A DNA stretch of 23,498 bases from UBA9732 sp963615565. Lineage in GTDB: Bacteria > Spirochaetota > Spirochaetia > Sphaerochaetales > Sphaerochaetaceae. Location: the NCBI GenBank assembly GCA_963615565.1, contig CAVEGR010000046.1:1-23498 (forward strand), given 5' to 3'. How positions within the stretch are numbered: position 1 is the first letter of the stretch; each line of letters opens with the position of its first letter. Shown one piece after another: positions 15,873 through 23,498 of this stretch. The translations under genes and the position numbers were made by a program. The notes under the pieces were generated by a model. It was not told the DNA's origin and did not search any database. It saw nothing but the letters and a program-made list of their open reading frames with translations.

Positions 15873-16673
15873 ATGGCAATTTTATATGCATTTTTGATTA
15901 TTACTGGACTTGGTGCAATTTTAGGTCTTGGACTTGCTATTGCTGATAGATTTCTTACTGTTCCTAAGGATGAAAAGCTTGAAGAACTTGAAAACATGAT
16001 GCCTGGAGCAAACTGTGGAGGTTGTGGTTTTGCGGGGTGTTCTGCTTATGCAGAAGCTGTATATCAGGGTAAGGTTCTTCCGGGTCTTTGTGCTCCTGGA
16101 GGTGTTGAATTAGCCAATAAAATGGCACAAGTTCTTGGTGTTGAAGTTCAAATGGCACAAAAGAAGGTAGCATATATCTTCTGTAGTGGAAATTGTGAAA
16201 ATACAACTAAAGACTTTGATTATAAAGGATTACAAGATTGTAATGCAGCCTCTATGCTGTTTAAAGGTGATAATGGTTGTAAATTTGGTTGCCTTCATCT
16301 TGGCTCTTGCATGAAAGTTTGTCCTGCTAATGCTATCTATAGACAAGATGACGGAACTCTTGCTGTAGCAGCTGAACTTTGTGAAGGATGTGGTCTTTGT
16401 ACTAAAGTATGTCCTAATGGTGTGATTAAGCTTATTCCTGCAAATGCACCTTATGTTGTGGCTTGTAATAGCCATGATAAGGGTCCTGATGTACGTAAGG
16501 TCTGTAGTGTAGGTTGTATTGGTTGTAAGATTTGTGAAAATAAGTTCCCAGAAGCTGGTTTTAAAGTGGATCAAAATTTGGCTTGTGCAAACTATGACGG
16601 CTCATATAATATTGAAGCAATGTCAAAAGCAGCTGAAGCCTGTCCACGACATATTATTAAAAGCAAAAACTAG
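15873..16673 (+). CDS. rnfB: Rnf complex subunit RnfB (ferredoxin-type, multiple Fe-S)
   Basis: 266 aa; the likely entry point for electrons from reduced ferredoxin. The N-terminal membrane anchor is residues 2-25. The Fe-S domain has C48, C51, C56 and C73 (NCGGCGFAGC...GLC). C104 and C108 follow, then ferredoxin motifs C136-C140-C146-C150 and C170-C173-C176-C180 (CEGCGLCTKVCP). The last ferredoxin module of clostridial RnfB is degraded: CSVGCIGCKIC keeps C211, C215, C218 and C221, but the expected next Cys is F225, and the final CxxCxxC motif is missing apart from C257. GGGAGG precedes the ATG. Last rnf gene; the GH57-like gene follows 10 bases later. Confidence 0.95.
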   Translation: MAILYAFLIITGLGAILGLGLAIADRFLTVPKDEKLEELENMMPGANCGGCGFAGCSAYAEAVYQGKVLPGLCAPGGVELANKMAQVLGVEVQMAQKKVAYIFCSGNCENTTKDFDYKGLQDCNAASMLFKGDNGCKFGCLHLGSCMKVCPANAIYRQDDGTLAVAAELCEGCGLCTKVCPNGVIKLIPANAPYVVACNSHDKGPDVRKVCSVGCIGCKICENKFPEAGFKVDQNLACANYDGSYNIEAMSKAAEACPRHIIKSKN

Positions 16674-16683
16674 GAACTAAAAA

Positions 16684-18462
16684 ATGCAATATATTCTTGG
16701 CGCTTATAGTCAACTTCCATTTGGAACATCTTCTGATGAGTATGAGGCTTTATTGTCTAGGCAGTTAAAGCCTCTGCTTACTATGATTAATGCTAATCCA
16801 GAATATAAGTTGTTGTTTCATTTAAGTGTCAGCGAATATGAATACATTGAGTCTAAATGCTCAGAGCTTAATATGCTCATTTGCGATCTTTGTAGAAGAG
16901 GTCAAATGGAAATTTTGACCTCTGGCTACTATGATATAGTTCTTTCTTTGCTTCCGTCTCATGAAAGATCTTCTCATGTTGAAAAAACTACAACCTTTCT
17001 AAGAAAAAAATTTTCAAAAAAACCTAAGGGCCTTTGGTGTTATAATCAACTTTTTTCGCCTTCTTTAGTTCCTGTTGCAGAAAATTGTGGGTTGGATTAT
17101 ATAATGCTTTCATCCTATAACCAAATGGCAGATAAAACTCTTTTAACTCAGCCTTTTTACATGGATGAAATGGGGAAAACTACAATAATCTTTCCTTATG
17201 ATGATAGATTCGCAAAAGAAACTTTAGAGTTTTATAAGGGAAATATTGATTACAATAAGTATTTACAGAATCTGATTAAAATTGCAGGTAATGTAAGTAG
17301 TGCAATTAATACTATTATGCTTAATTTGGACCAGCTGATGAGTATAGAAGATTGCTCAGAAATTTTTTCTGCTCTGTATTCTAAGCTTGGCAAAAATAGC
17401 ACATTGCCATCAGTTTTTCTTGCACAAAATGAAATTAAAAAGACCTTTTATTATACGTCTTCACAATATGGCAGAGATATTTCTCTTGGCAATGCTCTTT
17501 CAATTAACCAATATATTTTAGAACATCCAGTTCTTTATAGAAATTTTGGTCTTTTAAATATTCTTAGAGATGCTATTCGTAATTGTAAAAAAAATACGGA
17601 TGAGCGTAAAAATCTAGAAAATCTATTTATGAAGGCTAGTTCATGTGCTCTTTATATTTCTCCAAATGACATGAATCCAGCTATAAGACGTGTTTCTAAT
17701 AAATGTCTTTGTGAGATGGAAACTTTACTTTCTAAGATTCCAAGTTCTTATCTACCTATAAATGTTGTACTTGAGACTTCAAGACAGATAGAACATATAA
17801 TTATTGGTAAATCAAGTATTTGTTATCTTAATGTAAAAGGTGCAGTTTTAAGCCGTATTAATTTTATGCCTGCGAACTATGATCTTGCAATGCATAGTGG
17901 GGAGGGCATTTTTGCTGATAGTTTCATAGATCTGTCAACGGGTAAAGAAACAAAATTATCGGCTAAAGTGTATGAAGTAACTGCAGTTGACAAGAAGCGT
18001 TCAGAGTTCTTTGGGAAAGCTCCAGCGTTGGAGTTGAAGAAGATACCTGTAAATATCTCAAAGCATTTTAAATTTAGGCAATCTATTCACTCTGTAGAAG
18101 TAGAGGTTGAGAATTTAGACCCCAAGAATAATTTGGAAGGCGTTGAATATTGCAATACTATAGATATTGCGTTGCCACATGCATTGGAAGTTAAAACTAA
18201 TGAGGGAAAAGTTCTAGGTGTAGATGCAGAGACAACTAATGCTGTTTTTATTTATGACCATGCATGTCCATTCTCAATTTCAATTGGACTTAGCGAGGAA
18301 GCACAAATTTCGTGTAAGAATGTTGAGCAAACAGTCAAAAGCTGTCTTGGAGATAAGACAATTTATGAGTATACTCAATTTAAGATTCGTAGGAAGCTCT
18401 CTTTGAAACCGCTTCAGGTCTCGCGCCTGACGATTGGACTTAGAATAGAGAAAAGAAAGTAG
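16684..18462 (+). CDS. GH57/4-alpha-glucanotransferase-like protein, catalytic residues lost
   Basis: 592 aa. By eye it follows archaeal GH57 4-alpha-glucanotransferase (about 659 aa) over the full length: catalytic barrel (1-235), a DUF1925-like helical part (about 290-350) and a DUF1926-like beta domain (about 365-590). GQMEILTSGYYDIVL (73-87) and the WCYNQLFSPSLV segment align with conserved regions. However, the HNHQP site reads AYSQLP (7-12), the nucleophile Glu of TERVW reads N121, and the acid/base DDGEKF segment reads NLDQLM (214-219). It probably does not hydrolyse or transfer glucan, but may bind sugar polymers or regulate. No signal peptide, so cytoplasmic. It sits 10 bases after rnfB with AGGA upstream, so it is probably in the rnf transcript. 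Confidence 0.82.
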   Translation: MQYILGAYSQLPFGTSSDEYEALLSRQLKPLLTMINANPEYKLLFHLSVSEYEYIESKCSELNMLICDLCRRGQMEILTSGYYDIVLSLLPSHERSSHVEKTTTFLRKKFSKKPKGLWCYNQLFSPSLVPVAENCGLDYIMLSSYNQMADKTLLTQPFYMDEMGKTTIIFPYDDRFAKETLEFYKGNIDYNKYLQNLIKIAGNVSSAINTIMLNLDQLMSIEDCSEIFSALYSKLGKNSTLPSVFLAQNEIKKTFYYTSSQYGRDISLGNALSINQYILEHPVLYRNFGLLNILRDAIRNCKKNTDERKNLENLFMKASSCALYISPNDMNPAIRRVSNKCLCEMETLLSKIPSSYLPINVVLETSRQIEHIIIGKSSICYLNVKGAVLSRINFMPANYDLAMHSGEGIFADSFIDLSTGKETKLSAKVYEVTAVDKKRSEFFGKAPALELKKIPVNISKHFKFRQSIHSVEVEVENLDPKNNLEGVEYCNTIDIALPHALEVKTNEGKVLGVDAETTNAVFIYDHACPFSISIGLSEEAQISCKNVEQTVKSCLGDKTIYEYTQFKIRRKLSLKPLQVSRLTIGLRIEKRK

Positions 18463-18511
18463 GTTTTGAAGATTTTTTTGAAAAAACACTAGAACCAAAA
18501 GGAGAAAAGAT

Positions 18512-19616
18512 ATGACACTACAGAATAGAGCGCTCCTTGAGCAGCTTAAAGAAGACTCCCAAGCAATCTGGAGGGGACTTTGACCCGGAAGGGTTGAAAG
18601 CAAAACAAGCAGAGCTTGAGAAGCAGACTTTAGAGCCTAACTTCTGGGGCGACAAGCAAAATGCGGATAAAGTATTTGCCCAAATCAATACAATTAAAGA
18701 TACACTTCAACCTTTTGAGAAGTTAATTGCAGATATTAACGAAACTTATGATCTCATTGAGTTATATGAAGAAGAGGATAATGACAACGAAGAATATGCA
18801 AAAGAGGTAGATGATAGGATTCTATCTATAGAAGCAGAATACAAGCCATTGAAACTTAAAACACTTCTTAATGGCAAGTATGATAAGGGAGACATGTTCC
18901 TTACCATTCATGCCGGAGCTGGTGGAACAGAGGCTTGTGACTGGACTTCTATGCTAATGAGAATGTACCTTAGGTGGTGCGAACGTCATAAGTTTAAGGC
19001 TGAGATTTTGGATACTCTTGAAGATGAAGGTGGTTATAAGAGCGTAACTATACAGGTGTCTGGCCCATATGCCTTTGGATATTTAAAAGGGGAAGCCGGA
19101 GTTCACAGGCTTGTGCGAATATCGCCTTTTGATTCAAATGCAAGAAGACATACATCATTTTCCAGTGTTTATGCTTCTCCTGTTGTTGATGATAACATTG
19201 ATATAGTTATCAAGCCTGAAGATATTCGTATTGATACATACAGAGCCGGTGGTGCAGGGGGCCAGCATGTCAATAAAACTGACTCAGCTGTTAGAATTAC
19301 TCACTACCCAACCGGAATTGTTGTTCAGTGTCAAAATGAGCGCTCTCAAATTATGAATAAAGATAAGTGTTTCAAGATGCTAAGAAGCCGTCTTTATGAT
19401 TACTACAGCGCAAAACTTGCAGAAGAACATAAAGCAGAAGCTATTGAGAAGAAGGATATTTCTTGGGGATCTCAAATTCGTAGCTACGTATTTCAGCCAT
19501 ATACAATGGTTAAGGATGCACGTACAGGCGAGCAAACTGGAAATATTCAAGCAGTCATGGATGGTGAGCTCGATAACTTCATTGAAGCTTATCTTAGATG
19601 GAATCAGGAGAAGTAA
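18512..19616 (+). CDS. prfB: Peptide chain release factor 2 with programmed +1 frameshift
   Basis: 367 aa after frameshifting. Recognises UGA and UAA and triggers release of the finished peptide. ATG 18512 (AAGGAG 6 bases upstream) opens a 23-codon frame that meets TGA at 18581-18583. After CTT (18578-18580) the ribosome skips T18581 and reads GAC, giving IWRGL then DPEGLKAKQ. The coding path is 18512-18580 joined to 18582-19616. The RF2 codon-recognition tripeptide SPF appears in VRISPFDSN, and the catalytic GGQ in AGGAGGQHVNK. Length matches RF2 (about 365). A 49-base gap separates it from the GH57-like gene, with no clear terminator or promoter, so read-through is likely. Confidence 0.97.
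18570..18584 (+). promoter_or_regulatory. prfB programmed frameshift site
   Basis: GGAGG (18570-18574), a 3-base spacer, then CTT TGA C (18578-18584). This is the classic RF2 autoregulation signal: an internal SD three bases before CTT, a slippery CTT and a weak TGA-C stop. When RF2 is scarce, the pause at TGA favours the +1 shift. Confidence 0.93.
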
Positions 19617-20867
19617 TTGAAACGTAAAGTCCTTGCGATATCCCTCCTACTTGGCCTCTTTTTTTGCCAGTTGTGCTTTTCGCAGGACTACAATGTCCTA
19701 ATTTACCCTCAAAACACCCAAATTAGCAGCTATATTGAATCTTTCTTTACATCTAAAGTTGCAACGCCTTCAATTTATAACGATATTTCTAATAGAACAT
19801 TAACAGAAAAACTCAAGAGTTCTGGTGAAGCCTTGGCTAAGGCATACTCTTCAGAGAATGAAGATTCTATATTGAAAGCAAAAGAGGAATATATAAATAC
19901 ATCGCTTGAAGAAAATACTTTAGACTTTGCTGAAAATGATGAAATGAAAGTATCTCTGACTAGTTTTAATGATACTTCAATAGATATGAACAATGTTATA
20001 ACTAGTAACGACTTACTTACACTAGATTATATAAGTTCATCCTCCAATGCAAACCTTGTACTTATTCCATTAATAAGTGAAGTTGGAGGTTTTAAACATC
20101 TTGCATTATATTCGTACGCAGTTGCAGAAAAGAGTTTAGATCTAATTTATGAAGAAATATCTCAAAGCTCATCAGAATTTTCTTTACAAGTATTATTAAA
20201 GCTTAATGGTTTATTTTATGACACTTCTGTCTCTGTTCTTACATTTGATGGTATAATTCAAGGATCATCTATTTATATTGATGACAACTTGGTTTCATTA
20301 GTGGATTCTTCTATAGTTCTTTCATCTGGAAGTCATACAATAGATATTGAGTTAGATGGGTATGAAGCAAAGCATTTAAAAACAGAACTGCAAGCAAATA
20401 CTGTTAGCACAATATTTGTTCAAATGAATAAAGTTGTATATGGCAGTTTGGAAGTAAAATCAGTACCTAATGCTACTGTTTCTTCAGATGGTGAAGTGTT
20501 AGGGATAACTCCTTATACTATCAGTTATTATACACTGCCTCTAATGCTTAATTTTAGTGCAGATGGTTATGTAAATAAGACAATTAGCATAAATGAAGAA
20601 AAAAAGAGTATTAGTGTTGAATTAAAACCTTCTTGGATGAATGATGAAGAAAGTTTTGAGAAAGCGCGTACAAGTTTTTATAACTCATTTGCAAGATCTC
20701 TTTTAATTTTTGGATTAAAGATAGTTTCAAAAAGTTTTAGCTCAAATTCTAGTGAATTTTGGATGACTACTGATACTATATGTACTGGAGCGCTTTTTCT
20801 ATCGTTGACAGATTTAGCTGGCAATTTAATAGATTATTACAAATATTCGGAGTATATATCACCGTAA
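19617..20867 (+). CDS. Secreted PEGA-domain protein
   Basis: 416 aa, function unknown. TTG at 19617 directly abuts the prfB stop; AGGAG six bases upstream (19606-19610, inside prfB) supports it, and the resulting start MKRKVLAISLLLGLFF is a good signal peptide ending near CFSQ. Residues about 24-200 have no recognised domain but include an acidic Ser-rich stretch. Two PEGA-like beta repeats follow (about 206-270 and 274-338), the second with GSLEVKSVPNATVSSDGEVL-type sequence and GYVNKTISI. A hydrophobic stretch sits near 357-370 and another near 389-405, so the C-terminus may be membrane-associated. PEGA domains often bind surface or cell-wall components. Low GC, like its neighbours; probably co-transcribed with prfB and ftsY. 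Confidence 0.8.
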   Translation: MKRKVLAISLLLGLFFCQLCFSQDYNVLIYPQNTQISSYIESFFTSKVATPSIYNDISNRTLTEKLKSSGEALAKAYSSENEDSILKAKEEYINTSLEENTLDFAENDEMKVSLTSFNDTSIDMNNVITSNDLLTLDYISSSSNANLVLIPLISEVGGFKHLALYSYAVAEKSLDLIYEEISQSSSEFSLQVLLKLNGLFYDTSVSVLTFDGIIQGSSIYIDDNLVSLVDSSIVLSSGSHTIDIELDGYEAKHLKTELQANTVSTIFVQMNKVVYGSLEVKSVPNATVSSDGEVLGITPYTISYYTLPLMLNFSADGYVNKTISINEEKKSISVELKPSWMNDEESFEKARTSFYNSFARSLLIFGLKIVSKSFSSNSSEFWMTTDTICTGALFLSLTDLAGNLIDYYKYSEYISP

Positions 20868-20869
20868 GG

Positions 20870-20890
20870 AGAGGTTTTGAAAAGACCTCT
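20870..20890 (+). repeat. Short hairpin before the ftsY ribosome site
   Basis: AGAGGT (20870-20875) pairs with ACCTCT (20885-20890) around a nine-base loop. It lies just upstream of the ftsY SD AAGGAG (20891-20896). A second SD-like AAGGAGAGG (20866-20874) overlaps its left arm and precedes a possible 10-codon ORF (TTG 20877 to TAA 20909) that overlaps the ftsY start. It may modulate ftsY translation; no T-run, so not a terminator. Confidence 0.4.
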
Positions 20891-20901
20891 AAGGAGTAAG
20901 G

Positions 20902-21759
20902 ATGTTTAATTTTAGTGGACTTGGGTCCAAACTTAAATCACTTTTTAGTTTTAAGAAGACTTTAGATGAGAAATTCTTTGAAGATCTTGAAGATTTACTT
21001 ATAGAAGGGGATTTTGGCGCAAAAAATGCCATGCTAATTAGTGATGAAGTTAGAAAAAGAAAACCTAAAACAGAAGAAGAATTCTTGTGTATAGTAAAAG
21101 AACTTCTTCAAGATAAAATTTCTACTGTAGAGTTAATGCCAGAGAAAGGAAAGCTTAATGTTTATCTTGTATTAGGTGTTAATGGAGTTGGTAAGACAAC
21201 ATCTATTGGTAAGCTTTCAACTTATTATAGCAAAAAGGGTTACAAGGTTGTTATGGCAGCAGGGGATACTTTCCGTGCTGCAGCTATTGACCAATTAGAT
21301 CTTCATGCTAAACGTACAGGAACAAGAATTATAAAACAGGAACATGGTAGCGATCCTGGTGCTGTTATTTATGATGCAATCTCAAGTGCTCAAGCAAAAG
21401 GAGATGATCTTATTTTGTGTGATACAGCAGGCAGAATGCATAATAAAGAAAATCTAGTTAAAGAACTTCAAAAGATTGATAAGATTATTAAAAACAGAAT
21501 TGACCCAGAGTGCTATAAGAAGATTTTAGTTCTTGATGCTACTACTGGCCAAAACATCATAAGTCAAGCTCAAATTTTCAATGAAGCTGTAGGTCTTGAT
21601 GCTGTTATACTTACAAAATATGACTCCACTTCTAAGGCTGGTGCCTTGGTTCAGATAGGTATTCCTATTGCTTTTGTTGGAACTGGAGAACATTATGAAG
21701 ACATTCATGTTTTTGACAAGGATGAATTCTTAACAGGTCTTGCTGGACTAGCTAAATGA
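20902..21759 (+). CDS. ftsY: Signal recognition particle receptor FtsY
   Basis: 285 aa SRP-type GTPase that docks ribosome-SRP complexes at the membrane for co-translational insertion of proteins. It is the short form: an N domain (about 1-80) without the long acidic A domain of E. coli FtsY. The G domain has GVNGVGKTT (92-100), GDTFRAAAIDQL (121-132), DTAGR (174-178), TKYDSTSKAG and the terminal GTGEHYEDIHVFD. SD AAGGAG is five bases before the ATG. The stop overlaps the next gene's ATG by four bases. The context (secreted proteins, LolC/E-like permease) fits envelope biogenesis. Confidence 0.97.
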   Translation: MFNFSGLGSKLKSLFSFKKTLDEKFFEDLEDLLIEGDFGAKNAMLISDEVRKRKPKTEEEFLCIVKELLQDKISTVELMPEKGKLNVYLVLGVNGVGKTTSIGKLSTYYSKKGYKVVMAAGDTFRAAAIDQLDLHAKRTGTRIIKQEHGSDPGAVIYDAISSAQAKGDDLILCDTAGRMHNKENLVKELQKIDKIIKNRIDPECYKKILVLDATTGQNIISQAQIFNEAVGLDAVILTKYDSTSKAGALVQIGIPIAFVGTGEHYEDIHVFDKDEFLTGLAGLAK

Positions 21760-22625
21760 GAAAAAACCTTCTTGTTATCTTATTACTCTCAATTACTGTT
21801 TCTCTTTATGCTTCTGAAATCTATAAATCAAATGAGCTAGGACAAAAGCTTGAACTTGAGAGCTCTGTTGGACAAGAAGGTTATTTTCTTGAAATTGCTG
21901 GCAATACTCATACTCTTTATCTCAATGGCTCCGTTTATTGTATAACTACTACTGTTGCTTCAGATAATGTGAAGACTATTAGCAAAAACTACACATCTGG
22001 AGTTTTTGAAAGTTATAAATATGAAAACGGACTACTAAAGTCTTATTCTTCTAATGATTTATCTGTTATTTATAACTATATAAACAATAAACTTTCTTTT
22101 TGTATTGTTAACGAAAAAGAAATTTTCTTTTTACGTTCTGCTAGTGATGGTACACTAATTGCTATAAAACATGATGATGAAATAGAGTTAATAAGTGACT
22201 CATATCTTTATGAAAAAGGTTCTTTTTATAATATTGCTTCAAATAATTTAGTTTTTACTGGAAACTATGAAGTTCAAGATGATGACTCATTTATCTTTAA
22301 TGATGGTGAAAAAACGTACCATTATTCTGAATTAGGCCTTCTTTTAAGTATTACTAGTGAATCAGAGACTGTTACATATTCATATAAAGGCAATATAGTT
22401 GATTCTATTACAACTACTAAAAATGACGGCTCGTGTATCATATCAAACTATGAAGATGGTGTTCTTGTTAAGGTCAATGAGTATGATAGTACTGGTGTTA
22501 TTACATTTTCTACGGATTATTCTGCTGGTAAAATGGTAAGAACTGTGTATAAAGATGGAAGAGCTGTTGCGGATATTTTTTATAAAGACGATAATGTTAC
22601 TGTTGATAGTATAAAATATAGGTAA
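21756..22625 (+). CDS. Secreted protein with YD/MORN-like repeats
   Basis: 289 aa, function unknown. A clear signal peptide (MRKNLLVILLLSITVSLYA, probable cut before SE) indicates export to the periplasm or beyond; there is no Cys at the cut, so it is not a lipoprotein. The mature part is beta-rich and repetitive: segments such as YKYENGLLKSY, YSYKGNIVDSI, SNYEDGVLVKVNEYDSTG and TVYKDGRAVADIFYKDD recur about every 20 residues, loosely like YD or MORN-like repeats that fold as an elongated beta sheet. It overlaps ftsY by four bases (ATGA) and precedes the permease gene by 15 bases, so it may act with the transporter. Specific role unknown. Confidence 0.75.
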   Translation: MRKNLLVILLLSITVSLYASEIYKSNELGQKLELESSVGQEGYFLEIAGNTHTLYLNGSVYCITTTVASDNVKTISKNYTSGVFESYKYENGLLKSYSSNDLSVIYNYINNKLSFCIVNEKEIFFLRSASDGTLIAIKHDDEIELISDSYLYEKGSFYNIASNNLVFTGNYEVQDDDSFIFNDGEKTYHYSELGLLLSITSESETVTYSYKGNIVDSITTTKNDGSCIISNYEDGVLVKVNEYDSTGVITFSTDYSAGKMVRTVYKDGRAVADIFYKDDNVTVDSIKYR

Positions 22626-22640
22626 GAAGATTATAGAAAG

Positions 22641-23498
22641 ATGTTCGTATTAAAAACTGCCATGAGATATGCTTTCTCTAAAAGTAAAGGGCAAAGGACC
22701 TCCAGTATTGTAATAATTATTGGACTTGCTCTTGGACTTATGGCTCTCTTAGTTATTTCGTCTATTATGAATGGCCTTCAAACGGCACAACTTGATCAAC
22801 TTAGAGCAATAGAATCATTTGATTTAATAGTTGAAAACATTGATCCATCTGAATTAGATGAAATTAAAAATATTGAAGGGGTAGATAAAGCCTTTAACTT
22901 TATTCAAACTAGTGCATTACTCGTTGATAAGACTAGTGGTAAAAGTACCACTACAAGAGTACGAGCTTATAGTGATGATGCATTTAATAATAAAAGAATG
23001 TCTAGTGATTTTAGAATTTATGCAGGGGATACTAGTGGGATAATGGTTTCTTATAATCTTTTAAGAAACCTTTCTATGAATATTTTAGATAACAAAAACA
23101 TTACTTATCTTAAGCCAGGACGTACTGCAACCATTGTTCCTTATACTGCAAGTTTAAGTATTAGTGGCTATTATGCTTCCTCAATGACAGAGTTTAGTTC
23201 TAATACAGTTTTTGTAGACTATGATTATTTGTTAAATTTAATGGGCACTAGTTCTGTAAAAATTGCTATTTATGCTAATACAAAGGCTTCTTTTATTAAA
23301 ATTCAGATTCTAAAAATGTATCCAGAAGCCAAAGTAACTACTTGGCAAGAGTATAATAAAGCTCTTTATTCTGCTTTAATGCTTGAAAAAGCTTTAATGT
23401 ATATATTTTTAGCTTTTATGTTTTTAATCATTTGTGTAAATTTAAAAAATACAACAAAAAGACTTTTAAAAAATAAACAGCATGAAGGGGCTATGTTA
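22641..23498 (+). CDS. LolC/LolE-type ABC transporter permease, N-terminal part
   Basis: Open from ATG 22641 to the window edge (286 codons, no stop), so the gene is truncated. The start MFVLKTAMRYAFSKSKG followed by a membrane helix (about residues 23-45) and IMNGLQTAQLDQL is characteristic of the LolC/LolE and MacB-like permease family. A large extracytoplasmic domain (about 46-245, MacB_PCD-like) follows. A second helix (about 249-271) leads into RLLKNKQHEGAML, which matches the conserved cytoplasmic loop R-x-x-x-x-K-x-x-E-x-A-x-L after the second helix in this family. Such permeases extract lipoproteins from the inner membrane with a LolD ATPase, which should lie just downstream. A generic FtsX/MacB-type role cannot be excluded. 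Confidence 0.85.
   Translation, partial: MFVLKTAMRYAFSKSKGQRTSSIVIIIGLALGLMALLVISSIMNGLQTAQLDQLRAIESFDLIVENIDPSELDEIKNIEGVDKAFNFIQTSALLVDKTSGKSTTTRVRAYSDDAFNNKRMSSDFRIYAGDTSGIMVSYNLLRNLSMNILDNKNITYLKPGRTATIVPYTASLSISGYYASSMTEFSSNTVFVDYDYLLNLMGTSSVKIAIYANTKASFIKIQILKMYPEAKVTTWQEYNKALYSALMLEKALMYIFLAFMFLIICVNLKNTTKRLLKNKQHEGAML

Noticed and set aside
16230..16574. 114-codon minus-strand frame inside rnfB
   Set aside because: Shadow of the Cys-rich RnfB frame; Thr-rich, low-complexity translation.
18414..18430. Inverted repeat TCAGG...CCTGA near the end of the GH57-like gene as a terminator
   Set aside because: Only five pairs, within coding sequence, and not followed by a T-run.
18467..18488. 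T-run and A-run (TTTTTTGAAAAAA) before prfB as an intrinsic terminator
   Set aside because: The A/T arms would leave almost no loop and there is no GC stem; it looks like simple AT-rich spacer.

Overview
This is AT-rich chromosomal core DNA from a spirochaete, most likely a Treponema-like gut or oral anaerobe. The assignment is an inference. It rests on a low-GC, AGA-rich coding style, an IleRS C-terminus followed directly by a lipoprotein gene (an arrangement I recall from Treponema pallidum), a six-gene Rnf operon in the anaerobe order CDGEAB, a GH57/DUF1925/DUF1926 protein, PEGA-domain and YD-like secreted proteins, and a spirochaete-style DEAH helicase. I see no mobile element, CRISPR array, tRNA or rRNA. 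No gene-free stretch reaches 300 bases.

Layout. (1) 1-2221, plus strand: the 3' end of ileS, a lipoprotein gene, and trpS, whose TrpRS carries a Cys pattern typical of the [4Fe-4S] TrpRS subgroup. (2) 9520-2242, minus strand: a compact operon hisS, DEAH helicase, aroB, cysteine desulfurase, thiI. The last two form a sulfur-transfer pair for 4-thiouridine in tRNA and have their own internal promoter. (3) 9521-9625: a divergent promoter region, then pcnB on the plus strand. pcnB overlaps tail-to-tail with a minus-strand P-loop NTPase gene (10779-11639). (4) 11642-11675: two overlapping, opposed promoters. From here a long plus-strand array runs to the window end: rnfCDGEAB (11705-16673), a catalytically degenerate GH57-like protein, prfB with its programmed +1 frameshift, a secreted PEGA protein, ftsY, a secreted YD-like protein, and the 5' part of a LolC/LolE-type permease.

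How it fits together: the Rnf complex couples ferredoxin and NAD to an ion gradient. The ileS, trpS, hisS, thiI, pcnB and prfB genes serve translation and RNA metabolism. FtsY with the permease and two secreted proteins forms an envelope-biogenesis group.

The observations most worth checking are: two genes (cysteine desulfurase and the P-loop NTPase) with near-consensus sigma70 promoters placed so that transcription would begin at or within a base of the ATG, with no Shine-Dalgarno sequence; a GH57-fold protein behind rnfB that has lost every canonical catalytic residue; a perfect 10-bp inverted repeat carrying SD and anti-SD arms just inside rnfC; and atypical flavinylation or Fe-S motifs in RnfD, RnfG and RnfB. 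I found no complete, obviously new multi-gene system.
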